Source: an uncultured Ruaniaceae bacterium
GTDB lineage: Bacteria > Actinomycetota > Actinomycetes > Actinomycetales > Beutenbergiaceae
Assembly: GCA_938004115.1 (NCBI GenBank)
Contig: CALKWS010000250.1
Location: forward strand, 1-6,414
Length of the DNA: 6,414 nucleotides
Reading direction: 5' to 3'
Under the pieces are notes generated by a model. It saw only the letters and a list, made by a program, of their open reading frames with translations, searched no databases and had not been told where the DNA came from. The number at the start of each line of letters is the position of its first letter. Position 1 is the stretch's first letter. Positions 1 to 5,794 of this stretch are shown piece after piece. The translations under genes and the position numbers were made by a program.

Positions 1-56
1 GTCGAGGGGGTGATCGTTCGGCAAGTTCGTCGAGATCGGTCGACTAACCGCCCCCC

Positions 57-128
57 GGCAGGTTCGGCTGGTTCCCGCCCGGCATGTTCGGCTGGTTCCC
101 GCGCGGCACGTTCGGCTGGCCACGCGCC
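57..128. repeat. Three 24-bp direct tandem repeats upstream of the first gene
   Basis: Three adjacent units begin at 57, 81 and 105, each opening GGCA followed by two variable bases and then TTCGGCT. The first two units are nearly identical and the third diverges in its last third. A degenerate extra copy (GGCAAGTTCG) lies at 20-29. Read on the minus strand, the period of 24 is eight codons, and one frame gives repeated Gly-Asn-Gln-Pro-Asn-x-Pro-Gly and ends at a TAG at 44-46, but no start codon precedes the repeats in that frame. The 12-base core recurs inverted downstream of the next gene (1204-1215 and 1268-1279). Confidence 0.85.
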
Positions 129-197
129 GGCCTCGATGCCGTCCACGGCCAGACGGTCGCTGCCGGGTCGTGGTACGTGCACGGGCGGCCCGACCTC

Positions 198-203
198 TAG
201 GGT
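198..203 (+). promoter_or_regulatory. Probable -10 box (TAGGGT) of the DUF5926-like gene
   Basis: TAGGGT fits the actinobacterial -10 consensus TANNNT and lies eight bases before the ATG at 212. No purine-rich ribosome binding site stands between them, so the transcript probably starts at or within a base or two of the ATG (leaderless). No convincing -35 hexamer was seen about 17 bases further upstream. Confidence 0.5.
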
Positions 204-211
204 GTGGTGCT

Positions 212-1126
212 ATGGCGAAACGCTCCAAAGGACGGTCCAAGGACGTCAACCCGAAGGTCGCAGCGCGGCGAGCCGCCCGCAAGGCCGCGCAGAAGGCTTT
301 CCAGGAAGGGCAGGTGAGTGGCCCGTTGCGGGCCTTCGAGGGACTGCCCGGTGAGGTGGACTGGGTGGCCCTGCGCGAGGTGGTCCCCGCGGCCACCGCC
401 ACCGCCCGCACCACCGAGGAGCACGGGGCACGGGACATCACCGTGGTCACGCTCCTGCCCGGGTTGCTGGCGGCGATGCACCGCAGTGACGGACAGATCC
501 TGGTCGCGCTGCAGACCCCCTCGAACACGCCCGATCCGAGCCGGGACGTGGCAACCGCCCTGCTCGCGGCGCTGGAGACCGAACCGGGCACCACCCTGGC
601 GCACGTGGACCTGACCGGGGAAGGGCCCCGGCTGCAGGACGTGCTGGACACCTCCGTGGACTTCGAGGTCACCGTGCACGACACCTTCGACTATGCGCTG
701 GACCCGGAGGACGAGGTCACCGAGGAGGTGCGCCACGCGCTGGAGGAACTGGCCGACTCCATCGTGCCGACGGTGAAGGTGGACGACGCCGAGGGCGCCT
801 ACTGGTGCCGGATGAGCGGGCGGGAATACCTGCGCTGGTCGCGCCCGGAGCCGGAGGAGGAACTCCTCGACGCGCTGGCGCGGTTGCACGCCCGCGGGGA
901 GTCCGCCCTGGAGGAGGGCACCCGGCTGATCGGCACGTTCCGGTCCTGTGGCCTGGTGATCCCGGTCTGGGAACTGGTCCGCGGCAGTGAGGCGGACGAA
1001 CTCACCGGTCTGCTGCCGGCGTTCGAGGAGCGGTTGGCCGGGGCACTGGCCCAGGACGGGGAACTGGACGCCCAGGAACGACGCGCCCGCGCCTCGCTGG
1101 TCTCCCGGCAGGTCACGCTGCGCTGA
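212..1126 (+). CDS. DUF5926-like conserved actinobacterial protein of unknown function
   Basis: A soluble protein of 304 residues with no signal peptide or membrane segment. The first ~30 residues are rich in Lys, Arg and Ala (starting MAKRSKGRSK), a basic tail that could bind nucleic acid or ribosomes. The body follows, with the segments FEGLPGEVDWVALREVVPAA (about 42-61), ARDITVV, EVTVHDTFDY (about 151-160), a stretch around YWCRMSGREYLRW, and GTRLIGTFRSCGLVIPVWEL near 240. From memory these resemble the family named DUF5926, which has sometimes been labelled a SecA-related or SEC-C protein; no SecA ATPase motif is visible here. The ATG at 212 is chosen over an in-frame GTG at 170 because a -10 box lies eight bases before it and the basic N terminus begins there. 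The gene stands alone, with its own promoter. No reaction can be assigned. The reading frame is certain; the family name is recalled, not searched. Confidence 0.85.
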   Translation: MAKRSKGRSKDVNPKVAARRAARKAAQKAFQEGQVSGPLRAFEGLPGEVDWVALREVVPAATATARTTEEHGARDITVVTLLPGLLAAMHRSDGQILVALQTPSNTPDPSRDVATALLAALETEPGTTLAHVDLTGEGPRLQDVLDTSVDFEVTVHDTFDYALDPEDEVTEEVRHALEELADSIVPTVKVDDAEGAYWCRMSGREYLRWSRPEPEEELLDALARLHARGESALEEGTRLIGTFRSCGLVIPVWELVRGSEADELTGLLPAFEERLAGALAQDGELDAQERRARASLVSRQVTLR

Positions 1127-1196
1127 TCCCCCCGGTCAGCCGGACACCGGCACCCGCGAGAGCGAAGGCCGCCGGCGCGGGGTGCGAGTGGGATGT

Positions 1197-1287
1197 GCGC
1201 GGGAGCCGAACGTGCGCCCGGCGCCGGTACGAGGCAAGCCTGCGCCGAGTGCCCGAGAGAGCGCAGGAGCCGAACCTGCGCCCGGTG
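1197..1287. repeat. Hairpin-forming intergenic repeats related to the upstream 24-bp repeats
   Basis: Two copies of a 27-base element lie at 1197-1223 and 1261-1287 and differ at only a few positions; a more degenerate copy (GAGGCAAGCCTGCGCC) lies between them at 1231-1246. The second copy is a perfect hairpin: GCGCAGG (1261-1267), loop AGCCGAA, CCTGCGC (1275-1281). The first has two mismatches in the corresponding stem. No T-tract follows, so these do not look like classical terminators. The rest of 1127-1360 holds only a weak dyad just after the upstream stop (CCGGT 1132-1136 with ACCGG 1146-1150) and the next promoter. Confidence 0.7.
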
Positions 1288-1347
1288 ACCACGCGGAAGT
1301 GTGTGCCTGCCCGGCAGGTCGTCGGTGCGTGGTTGTGCCCGCCTGGT

Positions 1348-1353
1348 TAGGCT
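1348..1353 (+). promoter_or_regulatory. Probable -10 box (TAGGCT) of the glycosyltransferase gene
   Basis: TAGGCT matches TANNNT and ends seven bases before the GTG at 1361. That spacing puts the predicted transcription start on or next to the start codon, and no ribosome binding site is present, so this looks like a leaderless mRNA. No good -35 hexamer is visible. Confidence 0.5.
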
Positions 1354-1360
1354 GGTGCAT

Positions 1361-2395
1361 GTGAGCGGGGAGCAACCAGCAGGTGACGGGCGCCGACCCC
1401 TACGCGTGATCAGGCGCCGCACAGCCGGTGGTGCCGCTCAGACCGGCCTCACCGGCGCCGGCGGCAGGCAACGCGTCGCCGTGGTGATCCCGGCCAAGGA
1501 CGAGGCCGAGCGGGTTGCCGACACTGTGCGCGCGGTGCGCGCCATCCCGTTCGTGGACCTGGTGCTGGTGGTGGACGACGGCAGCGAGGACGACACCCAG
1601 CACACCGCCCGCGCCGCCGGCGCCGTCGTGGTGCGCCATTCCCAGAACCGCGGTAAGGCCGCCGCGATGGAAACCGGCGCCTCGGTGGCGGCGATGCGCG
1701 ATGAGGAGGACGGTCCCGCCCGGCTGCTGCTGTTCGTCGACGCCGACCTGGGTTCCACCGCGATCAACGTGGCACCGCTGGTGCCTCCCGTGGTGGCCGG
1801 CCGGGCCGATATGTCGATCGCGGTGCTGCCCCCGCAGGCCGGCGCCGGCGGCCGCGGCCTGGTGACCGGCAAGGCCAGGCGAGCGATCCAGCGCGCCACC
1901 GGATGGGCACCCAAGCAACCCTTGTCCGGGCAGCGCTGCATCACCCGGGACGCGTTCGAGGCGGCCACCCCGCTGGCCCGCGGCTGGGGCGTGGAGGTGG
2001 GCATGAGCATCGATGTGCTGATGCAGGGCTTCGCGGTGGTGGAAGTGCCCTGCGACCTGCGCCACCGGCCCAGCGGCAACGATCTGCGGGGGCAGATCCA
2101 CCGTGCCCGGCAGTACCGGGACGTGGCGATGGCGGTGGCCGCCCGCCGGTTCCGCCACTACAAGCAGAAGGTGGTCCGCGAGGTGGACGGTGAGCACGGC
2201 GACGGTCACGGCGTGGTCACCGCCACCTCGATGCAGTCCGCACCGGACCCGGTCGACCCTCCCGCGGCCGAAGGGACAGAGCCCGGCGCACCTGCAGGGG
2301 AGCAACCGGCGAACGACGGCGGGGGAATGGCAGGCGCCGAACGTACCGCAGCCGAAGGTCAGGATTCCGAACGGCCCGACGGCGAGCGGTCCTGA
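1361..2395 (+). CDS. Family 2 (GT-A fold) glycosyltransferase
   Basis: A cytoplasmic protein of 344 residues that should transfer a sugar from a nucleotide-sugar donor; donor and acceptor are unknown. The GT-A signature is clear: VVIPAKDE (41-48), VVDDGSEDDT (70-79), HSQNRGKAAAME, and the metal/nucleotide-binding DxD as FVDADL (125-130). Later come SGQRCI (189-194) and WGVEVGMSIDV (209-219), an acceptor-side motif seen in actinobacterial GT2 enzymes resembling glucosyl-3-phosphoglycerate synthases and polyprenyl-phosphate glycosyltransferases. There is no membrane segment. Residues from about 290 onward are low-complexity, rich in Pro, Ala, Gly, Glu and Asp, and probably disordered. The GTG start is chosen because a -10 box lies seven bases upstream; the in-frame start at 1301 would place that promoter inside the gene. 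The gene converges on the membrane protein gene and overlaps its last 37 bases, which is the main hint that they act together, probably in envelope glycan or lipid synthesis. Confidence 0.9.
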   Translation: MSGEQPAGDGRRPLRVIRRRTAGGAAQTGLTGAGGRQRVAVVIPAKDEAERVADTVRAVRAIPFVDLVLVVDDGSEDDTQHTARAAGAVVVRHSQNRGKAAAMETGASVAAMRDEEDGPARLLLFVDADLGSTAINVAPLVPPVVAGRADMSIAVLPPQAGAGGRGLVTGKARRAIQRATGWAPKQPLSGQRCITRDAFEAATPLARGWGVEVGMSIDVLMQGFAVVEVPCDLRHRPSGNDLRGQIHRARQYRDVAMAVAARRFRHYKQKVVREVDGEHGDGHGVVTATSMQSAPDPVDPPAAEGTEPGAPAGEQPANDGGGMAGAERTAAEGQDSERPDGERS

Positions 2396-4752
2396 GCCGC
2401 TGAGCCCTCCCGGGGCTCGGTGCCCACCGGGTCCGCGCCGCTGGCGGTACCAGCGGGGCGGCGGGACAACCCGAGCATCCACGTGCAACTCGCGGCCACC
2501 AGCAGCGGGACCCCGACTGCCACGCCCACGGCCAGGATCGCCACGCCGGAGTCGTTCACGGCCATCCCGATCCCCAGGCCGACGGCGATCGCGGTGATGC
2601 CCGGGGGCAGCATCGGCGCCGCCTCCCCCATGTACCCCAACGGCGTACCCCGGGCCAGGGAATCGGAGAGCCCGGGATCGCGGATCGCGCTGCGGATCGG
2701 ACGGGCGAACACGAACACCACGGTCAGCACCCCCGCCAGCGCCAGCAGCGTCAACGGGGTGTTACCGAACAGGATCCCCAGGTTGGCCTGCAGGTTGCGC
2801 AGGATCACCTCTCCGGCTCCGCCATCGAGGATCGTCTGGAAGAAGGCGCCCAGGTGGGTGCGGTCCTGCGGCGGGCGAAGCCAGTCCACGAACGCGAACG
2901 TCAGGGTGGCCAGGGCCGCCACCCCCAGCACCACTGCCACGCGCAGCACGCTCAGCCGCACACCAGCGGCCAGCAGCGCCAGGATGGCGTAGGCCGGCAG
3001 CAGCGCCGGCGGGCCGCCGAAGTCCGCGCCCAGGCCGGGGGCGCCGTCGAACACCGCGGCCGCGATCCCGAGCACCCCGACCAGCACACCGGCCCAGACG
3101 CGCTTGCCCCTCTGTACCAGGTGATTGGCGATGGTGATGGTGACCATCAGGGTGGAGACGGTGAACAGCGTGAAGGCGGTGTTGTTCATCCCGTACATCC
3201 GCCCCGCCACCAGGGTGGAGACCCCCATCACCGCATCCACCTGCATCCGCGCGCCGGTGGCGATGTCGGCGATGAGCACCAGCGCGGTCACCGCCGCCAC
3301 CACCGTGGGCGCCCCCAGAACGTGCCGGCGCCACGGCCCCGCCAGCGCCACCGCCACGATCACCGCCACGAACAGGGCGATGAAGACCGCCAGGCCCAGG
3401 GCCGGTGGGGTGACCTGCCACCACGGCACGATGTTCGCCAGGAAGGAGGCCACCGGCAGGCTGGCGATGCCCAACGCCGCGATCCGCATCCCGCGCAACA
3501 CCCGGCTGCGGTTGACGGTGAAGTTGGTCAACCGTTGCGCCACGGCGGGCCACCGGGGCTGGAGGAACGCGCGGACCCGCTCGGCGGACGGGCGCTTCAG
3601 ACCCACTGCCAGGGCCGCGAACAGCACCAGGTTCAAGATCACCATGATCAGGTAGTAGGTGGGGGTGATCGGCCGCACCGCCTGGGCGTGCACGTCCTGG
3701 CCGATGAGGAATTCCTGGCGCTCGGCCGCGGTCATGTCGGTGGGTTCCACCCGCATCGGGGCGCCGATCACCGCCCCGTCCTGCGGCGGGTCCGCGCCGA
3801 GCAGCGTCAGCAGGGTGGGGAGCAGGTCGGTGGTCATCACGTAGCCGCGTTGCCGGGAGGCGGGGCTGGTGCCCAACCCGTCCTCGCCGTCGTCCCCCGT
3901 CACGGCCAGCACCCGCAGCCCGGGGGAACCGTCATCGGCGAGCCCGGCGAGCACCACCACCGGCGAGGTCCCGGCGGCCTGCAGCCCGGTGAGGACCGAA
4001 CCGACCCGCCGGTCGAGCAGGCGCAGTTGGTCGGCGCGGTGGGCGTCCTCGTCGGTCGGGTTGAGCAGCGGGGCGTCCTCGTCGGTGTAGGACTCCTTGT
4101 GCGGGCGGGGAACCGGGCTGACCGTCCCCGCGTCCACCACCAGCAGGTCCGCCTCCCGGGCGGCGGTGGTGGTCTGGGTGGTCAGGGCCACGCCGGCGTT
4201 CTGCCGGTGCTGATGTGCCAGGGGTATGCCTTCTTCGTCGGCGAGCGCGATCGCCGCGCCCGGGCCGATGCCCACCGCCTCCACCTGCTCCTCGGTCAGG
4301 GCGCGGGCGAAAGTGCCCAGGCGCGCGCGGTAACTGAGTTCGTCGGCGGACTGCTGATAGTCGTCCCAGCCGGGCACTCTCCCGTCGTCGCCCGGTTCGG
4401 TCAGGGTTCGGCACGGGCCGGGCAGGTCCCCGGCGCGGTTCCCGGCGGACAGCGCCAACCAGCCGTCGGCGGGGCAGGCGCTGGCCCGGACGCTGCGCAC
4501 GATCAGGGAGGCGCCGGTTTCCCGGGTCAGCGCGGCCAGGTTCGGCGTCGCCTCGGTGATGTCCTGCCAGGACAGGCCCGGTGCCCCGATGAACACCACC
4601 GGCTGGTGGGTCGGGCTGGTGACCGGTTCGCCGTCGGCCCCGGGGTCCGGGTCCGGCTGGGCCAGGGCCGCGGGGTTCGTCAGCACCGCAGCGGTCACCG
4701 CCGCCGTCGCGACCATGACCACGCGCCGCAGGAGCCGGGTGGTTCGCCTCAT
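2359..4752 (-). CDS. Exported membrane protein with alkaline-phosphatase-like ectodomain and about 11 TM helices
   Basis: A protein of 797 residues. An Arg-rich N terminus, a hydrophobic core and a cleavage-like ALA-Q near residue 31 form a signal peptide. Residues ~50-350 form an extracytoplasmic domain with alkaline phosphatase/sulfatase superfamily traits: VVFIGAPGLSW (52-62), TPNLAAL (69-75), ACPADGWLALSAGNR (92-106), LLVVDAG, and GYVMTTDLLPTLLTLLGA (303-320). The usual metal ligands are not where expected: no Asp after the first strand, and AGLADDG (269-275) replaces the Asp-His motif, so catalysis is doubtful or altered. About eleven membrane helices follow (near 365-385, 421-443, 451-472, 481-499, 524-544, 552-569, 582-597, 601-621, 664-684, 716-734, 736-757), with GRMYGMNNTAF (517-527) and FDGAPGLGADFGG (568-580) as likely conserved loops. 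A polar tail ends the protein. The ATG at 4752 is chosen; a TTG one codon upstream is possible. A role in envelope glycan or lipid processing is inferred. Confidence 0.85.
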   Translation of the reverse strand: MRRTTRLLRRVVMVATAAVTAAVLTNPAALAQPDPDPGADGEPVTSPTHQPVVFIGAPGLSWQDITEATPNLAALTRETGASLIVRSVRASACPADGWLALSAGNRAGDLPGPCRTLTEPGDDGRVPGWDDYQQSADELSYRARLGTFARALTEEQVEAVGIGPGAAIALADEEGIPLAHQHRQNAGVALTTQTTTAAREADLLVVDAGTVSPVPRPHKESYTDEDAPLLNPTDEDAHRADQLRLLDRRVGSVLTGLQAAGTSPVVVLAGLADDGSPGLRVLAVTGDDGEDGLGTSPASRQRGYVMTTDLLPTLLTLLGADPPQDGAVIGAPMRVEPTDMTAAERQEFLIGQDVHAQAVRPITPTYYLIMVILNLVLFAALAVGLKRPSAERVRAFLQPRWPAVAQRLTNFTVNRSRVLRGMRIAALGIASLPVASFLANIVPWWQVTPPALGLAVFIALFVAVIVAVALAGPWRRHVLGAPTVVAAVTALVLIADIATGARMQVDAVMGVSTLVAGRMYGMNNTAFTLFTVSTLMVTITIANHLVQRGKRVWAGVLVGVLGIAAAVFDGAPGLGADFGGPPALLPAYAILALLAAGVRLSVLRVAVVLGVAALATLTFAFVDWLRPPQDRTHLGAFFQTILDGGAGEVILRNLQANLGILFGNTPLTLLALAGVLTVVFVFARPIRSAIRDPGLSDSLARGTPLGYMGEAAPMLPPGITAIAVGLGIGMAVNDSGVAILAVGVAVGVPLLVAASCTWMLGLSRRPAGTASGADPVGTEPREGSAAQDRSPSGRSES
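2402..2418. terminator. Possible hairpin terminator after the glycosyltransferase gene
   Basis: A perfect 6-bp stem, GAGCCC (2402-2407) with GGGCTC (2413-2418), encloses a five-base loop and starts seven bases after the glycosyltransferase stop codon. A smaller dyad (AGCGG 2385-2389 with CCGCT 2397-2401) sits just before it across the stop. There is no T-tract, as is common in high-GC actinobacteria. The hairpin lies within the C-terminal codons of the opposing gene, so it would serve the plus strand. The function is inferred from position and shape. Confidence 0.35.
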
Positions 4753-4761
4753 CAACGCCCA

Positions 4762-4767
4762 ACCCTA
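4762..4767 (-). promoter_or_regulatory. Probable -10 box (TAGGGT) of the membrane protein gene
   Basis: On the minus strand TAGGGT ends nine bases before the ATG at 4752 and six before the alternative TTG at 4755. No Shine-Dalgarno sequence separates them, so the transcript is leaderless or has a leader of only a few bases. The box lies eight bases from the opposing pheA -10 box. Confidence 0.45.
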
Positions 4768-4775
4768 TGCGCAGC

Positions 4776-4781
4776 TAGGCT
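4776..4781 (+). promoter_or_regulatory. Probable -10 box (TAGGCT) of the pheA-soxR unit
   Basis: TAGGCT is the same hexamer used before the glycosyltransferase gene. It predicts a start near 4788 and an untranslated leader of about 70 bases before the pheA ATG. The -35 position (about 4753-4758) does not resemble TTGACA. Confidence 0.45.
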
Positions 4782-4788
4782 CAGGACC

Positions 4789-4803
4789 GGGCCGCCACGG
4801 CCC
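4789..4803. other. Perfect inverted repeat at the predicted 5' end of the pheA mRNA
   Basis: GGGCCG (4789-4794) and CGGCCC (4798-4803) flank the three-base loop CCA. The element starts at about the predicted transcription start, so it could cap the mRNA as a stem-loop or be an operator for a dimeric regulator. It is not the SoxR-box type (CCTCAAG with CTTGAGG). No ATG follows in the leader, so there is no sign of a Phe-rich leader peptide. Confidence 0.5.
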
Positions 4804-4846
4804 ACGTTCACACCCGATCCACCGCATCCTCACCAGCACAGCAAGC

Positions 4847-4853
4847 GAGAGGA
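4847..4853 (+). promoter_or_regulatory. Ribosome binding site of pheA
   Basis: GAGAGGA lies five bases before the ATG at 4859 and only two before the adjacent in-frame GTG at 4856, so it favours the ATG. It is the only clear Shine-Dalgarno sequence in front of a gene in this window. Confidence 0.7.
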
Positions 4854-4858
4854 CCGTG

Positions 4859-5794
4859 ATGCGCTACGCCTACCTGGGCCCTACGGGCACCTTCACCGAA
4901 GCGGCGCTGCTCCAGGTCGCCGACCCGCAGACCGATGAGTTCGTGCCCGTCTCCGGAGTGCCGGCCGTGCTCGAGGCGGTCCGGACCGCTCAGGTAGATC
5001 GCGGCATCGTCCCGATCGAGAACTCGGTGGAGGGCGGGGTCAGCGCCACCCTGGATGCGCTCAGTTCGGGCCAGCCGCTGGTGGTGGTGGGCGAGACGGT
5101 GGTGCAGGTGCAGTTCGTGCTGGTAGCCCGCCCGGGCACCACCCTGGACCAGGTGGAGCGGATCTCCACCCACCCCCACGCCTGGGCACAGTGCCGGCAG
5201 TGGCTGAGCCGTCACCTGCCGGAGGCGACCCATGTGCCGGCGACCTCGACCGCTGCGGCCGGGGCCCTGCTCGCCGGGGACGAGCCCGCCGACTTCCAGG
5301 CGGCGATCACCGCGCCGCTGACCGCCGCCCAGTACGGCCTGCCGGTGCTGGCCTCGGGCATCGGGGACAACCCGCACGCGGTTACCCGGTTCGTGCAGGT
5401 GGCCCGCCCCGGGCCGATCCCCGGGCGCACGGGCGCGGACAAGACCACCCTGATGGTGCACCTGCCCGATAACGAGGCGGGCGCGCTGCTGACCATGCTC
5501 GAGCAGTTCGCCGCCCGTGGGGTGAACCTGTCCCGGATCGAGTCCCGCCCGATCGGCGATGCGCTGGGCAGGTACAGTTTCTCGATCGACGCCGAGGGGC
5601 ACATCGAGGACGAACGGATCGCCGCCGCGCTGGTGGGGCTGCACCAGGTCTGCCCGCTGGTGCGCTTCCTGGGGTCCTATCCGCGGGCCGACGGCGTGGC
5701 GCCGGGGCGGGTGCCTGCCGGGTTCAGCGATGAGAAGTTCCACGCGGCCCGCGAGTGGGTGCGACAACTGCGCGAAGGCGTGCACGCCGACTGA
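4859..5794 (+). CDS. pheA: Prephenate dehydratase (monofunctional, with ACT domain)
   Basis: A cytoplasmic enzyme of 311 residues converting prephenate to phenylpyruvate, the step committing the aromatic pathway to phenylalanine. The catalytic part opens with YLGPTGTFTEAA (5-16) and carries PIENSVEGGV (52-61), HPHAWAQC (105-112), STAAAGALL (130-138) and NPHAVTRF (171-178), which holds the Thr-Arg-Phe motif typical of the active site. An ACT regulatory domain follows at about 195-275, with GALL (208-211) and ESRP (228-231), the pair that binds L-Phe in this family, so feedback inhibition is expected. There is no chorismate mutase domain, as is usual in actinobacteria. The length matches monofunctional homologues. 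The ATG is fixed by the ribosome binding site five bases upstream. The last ~35 residues extend beyond the ACT domain. The stop codon overlaps the soxR start, implying one transcript. Nothing appears broken. Confidence 0.97.
   Translation: MRYAYLGPTGTFTEAALLQVADPQTDEFVPVSGVPAVLEAVRTAQVDRGIVPIENSVEGGVSATLDALSSGQPLVVVGETVVQVQFVLVARPGTTLDQVERISTHPHAWAQCRQWLSRHLPEATHVPATSTAAAGALLAGDEPADFQAAITAPLTAAQYGLPVLASGIGDNPHAVTRFVQVARPGPIPGRTGADKTTLMVHLPDNEAGALLTMLEQFAARGVNLSRIESRPIGDALGRYSFSIDAEGHIEDERIAAALVGLHQVCPLVRFLGSYPRADGVAPGRVPAGFSDEKFHAAREWVRQLREGVHAD

Noticed and set aside
170..211. Earlier in-frame GTG start for the DUF5926-like gene
   Set aside because: It would place the -10 box inside the gene and has no ribosome binding site; the added residues are Arg/Ala-rich filler before the typical basic N terminus.
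1400..2488. Minus-strand open frame across the glycosyltransferase gene
   Set aside because: The plus strand carries all GT-A motifs; the minus translation is His/Gly-rich with no recognisable domain.
4788..4858. Phenylalanine attenuator or leader peptide before pheA
   Set aside because: The leader has no ATG and no run of Phe codons, and no terminator/antiterminator pair could be drawn.
4753..4858. SoxR binding site in the pheA promoter
   Set aside because: No CCTCAAG/CTTGAGG-like dyad with the usual 18-base symmetry was found; the only dyad is GGGCCG/CGGCCC.
2854..4938. Long plus-strand open frame (694 codons) opposite the membrane protein gene
   Set aside because: Its translation is rich in Gly, Arg, His and Gln without any motif, while the minus strand encodes a signal peptide, helices and recognisable motifs. 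It is a shadow of GC-biased codons.
4808..5785. Minus-strand open frame across pheA
   Set aside because: pheA is unambiguous on the plus strand, and the antisense frame shows only composition-driven sequence.
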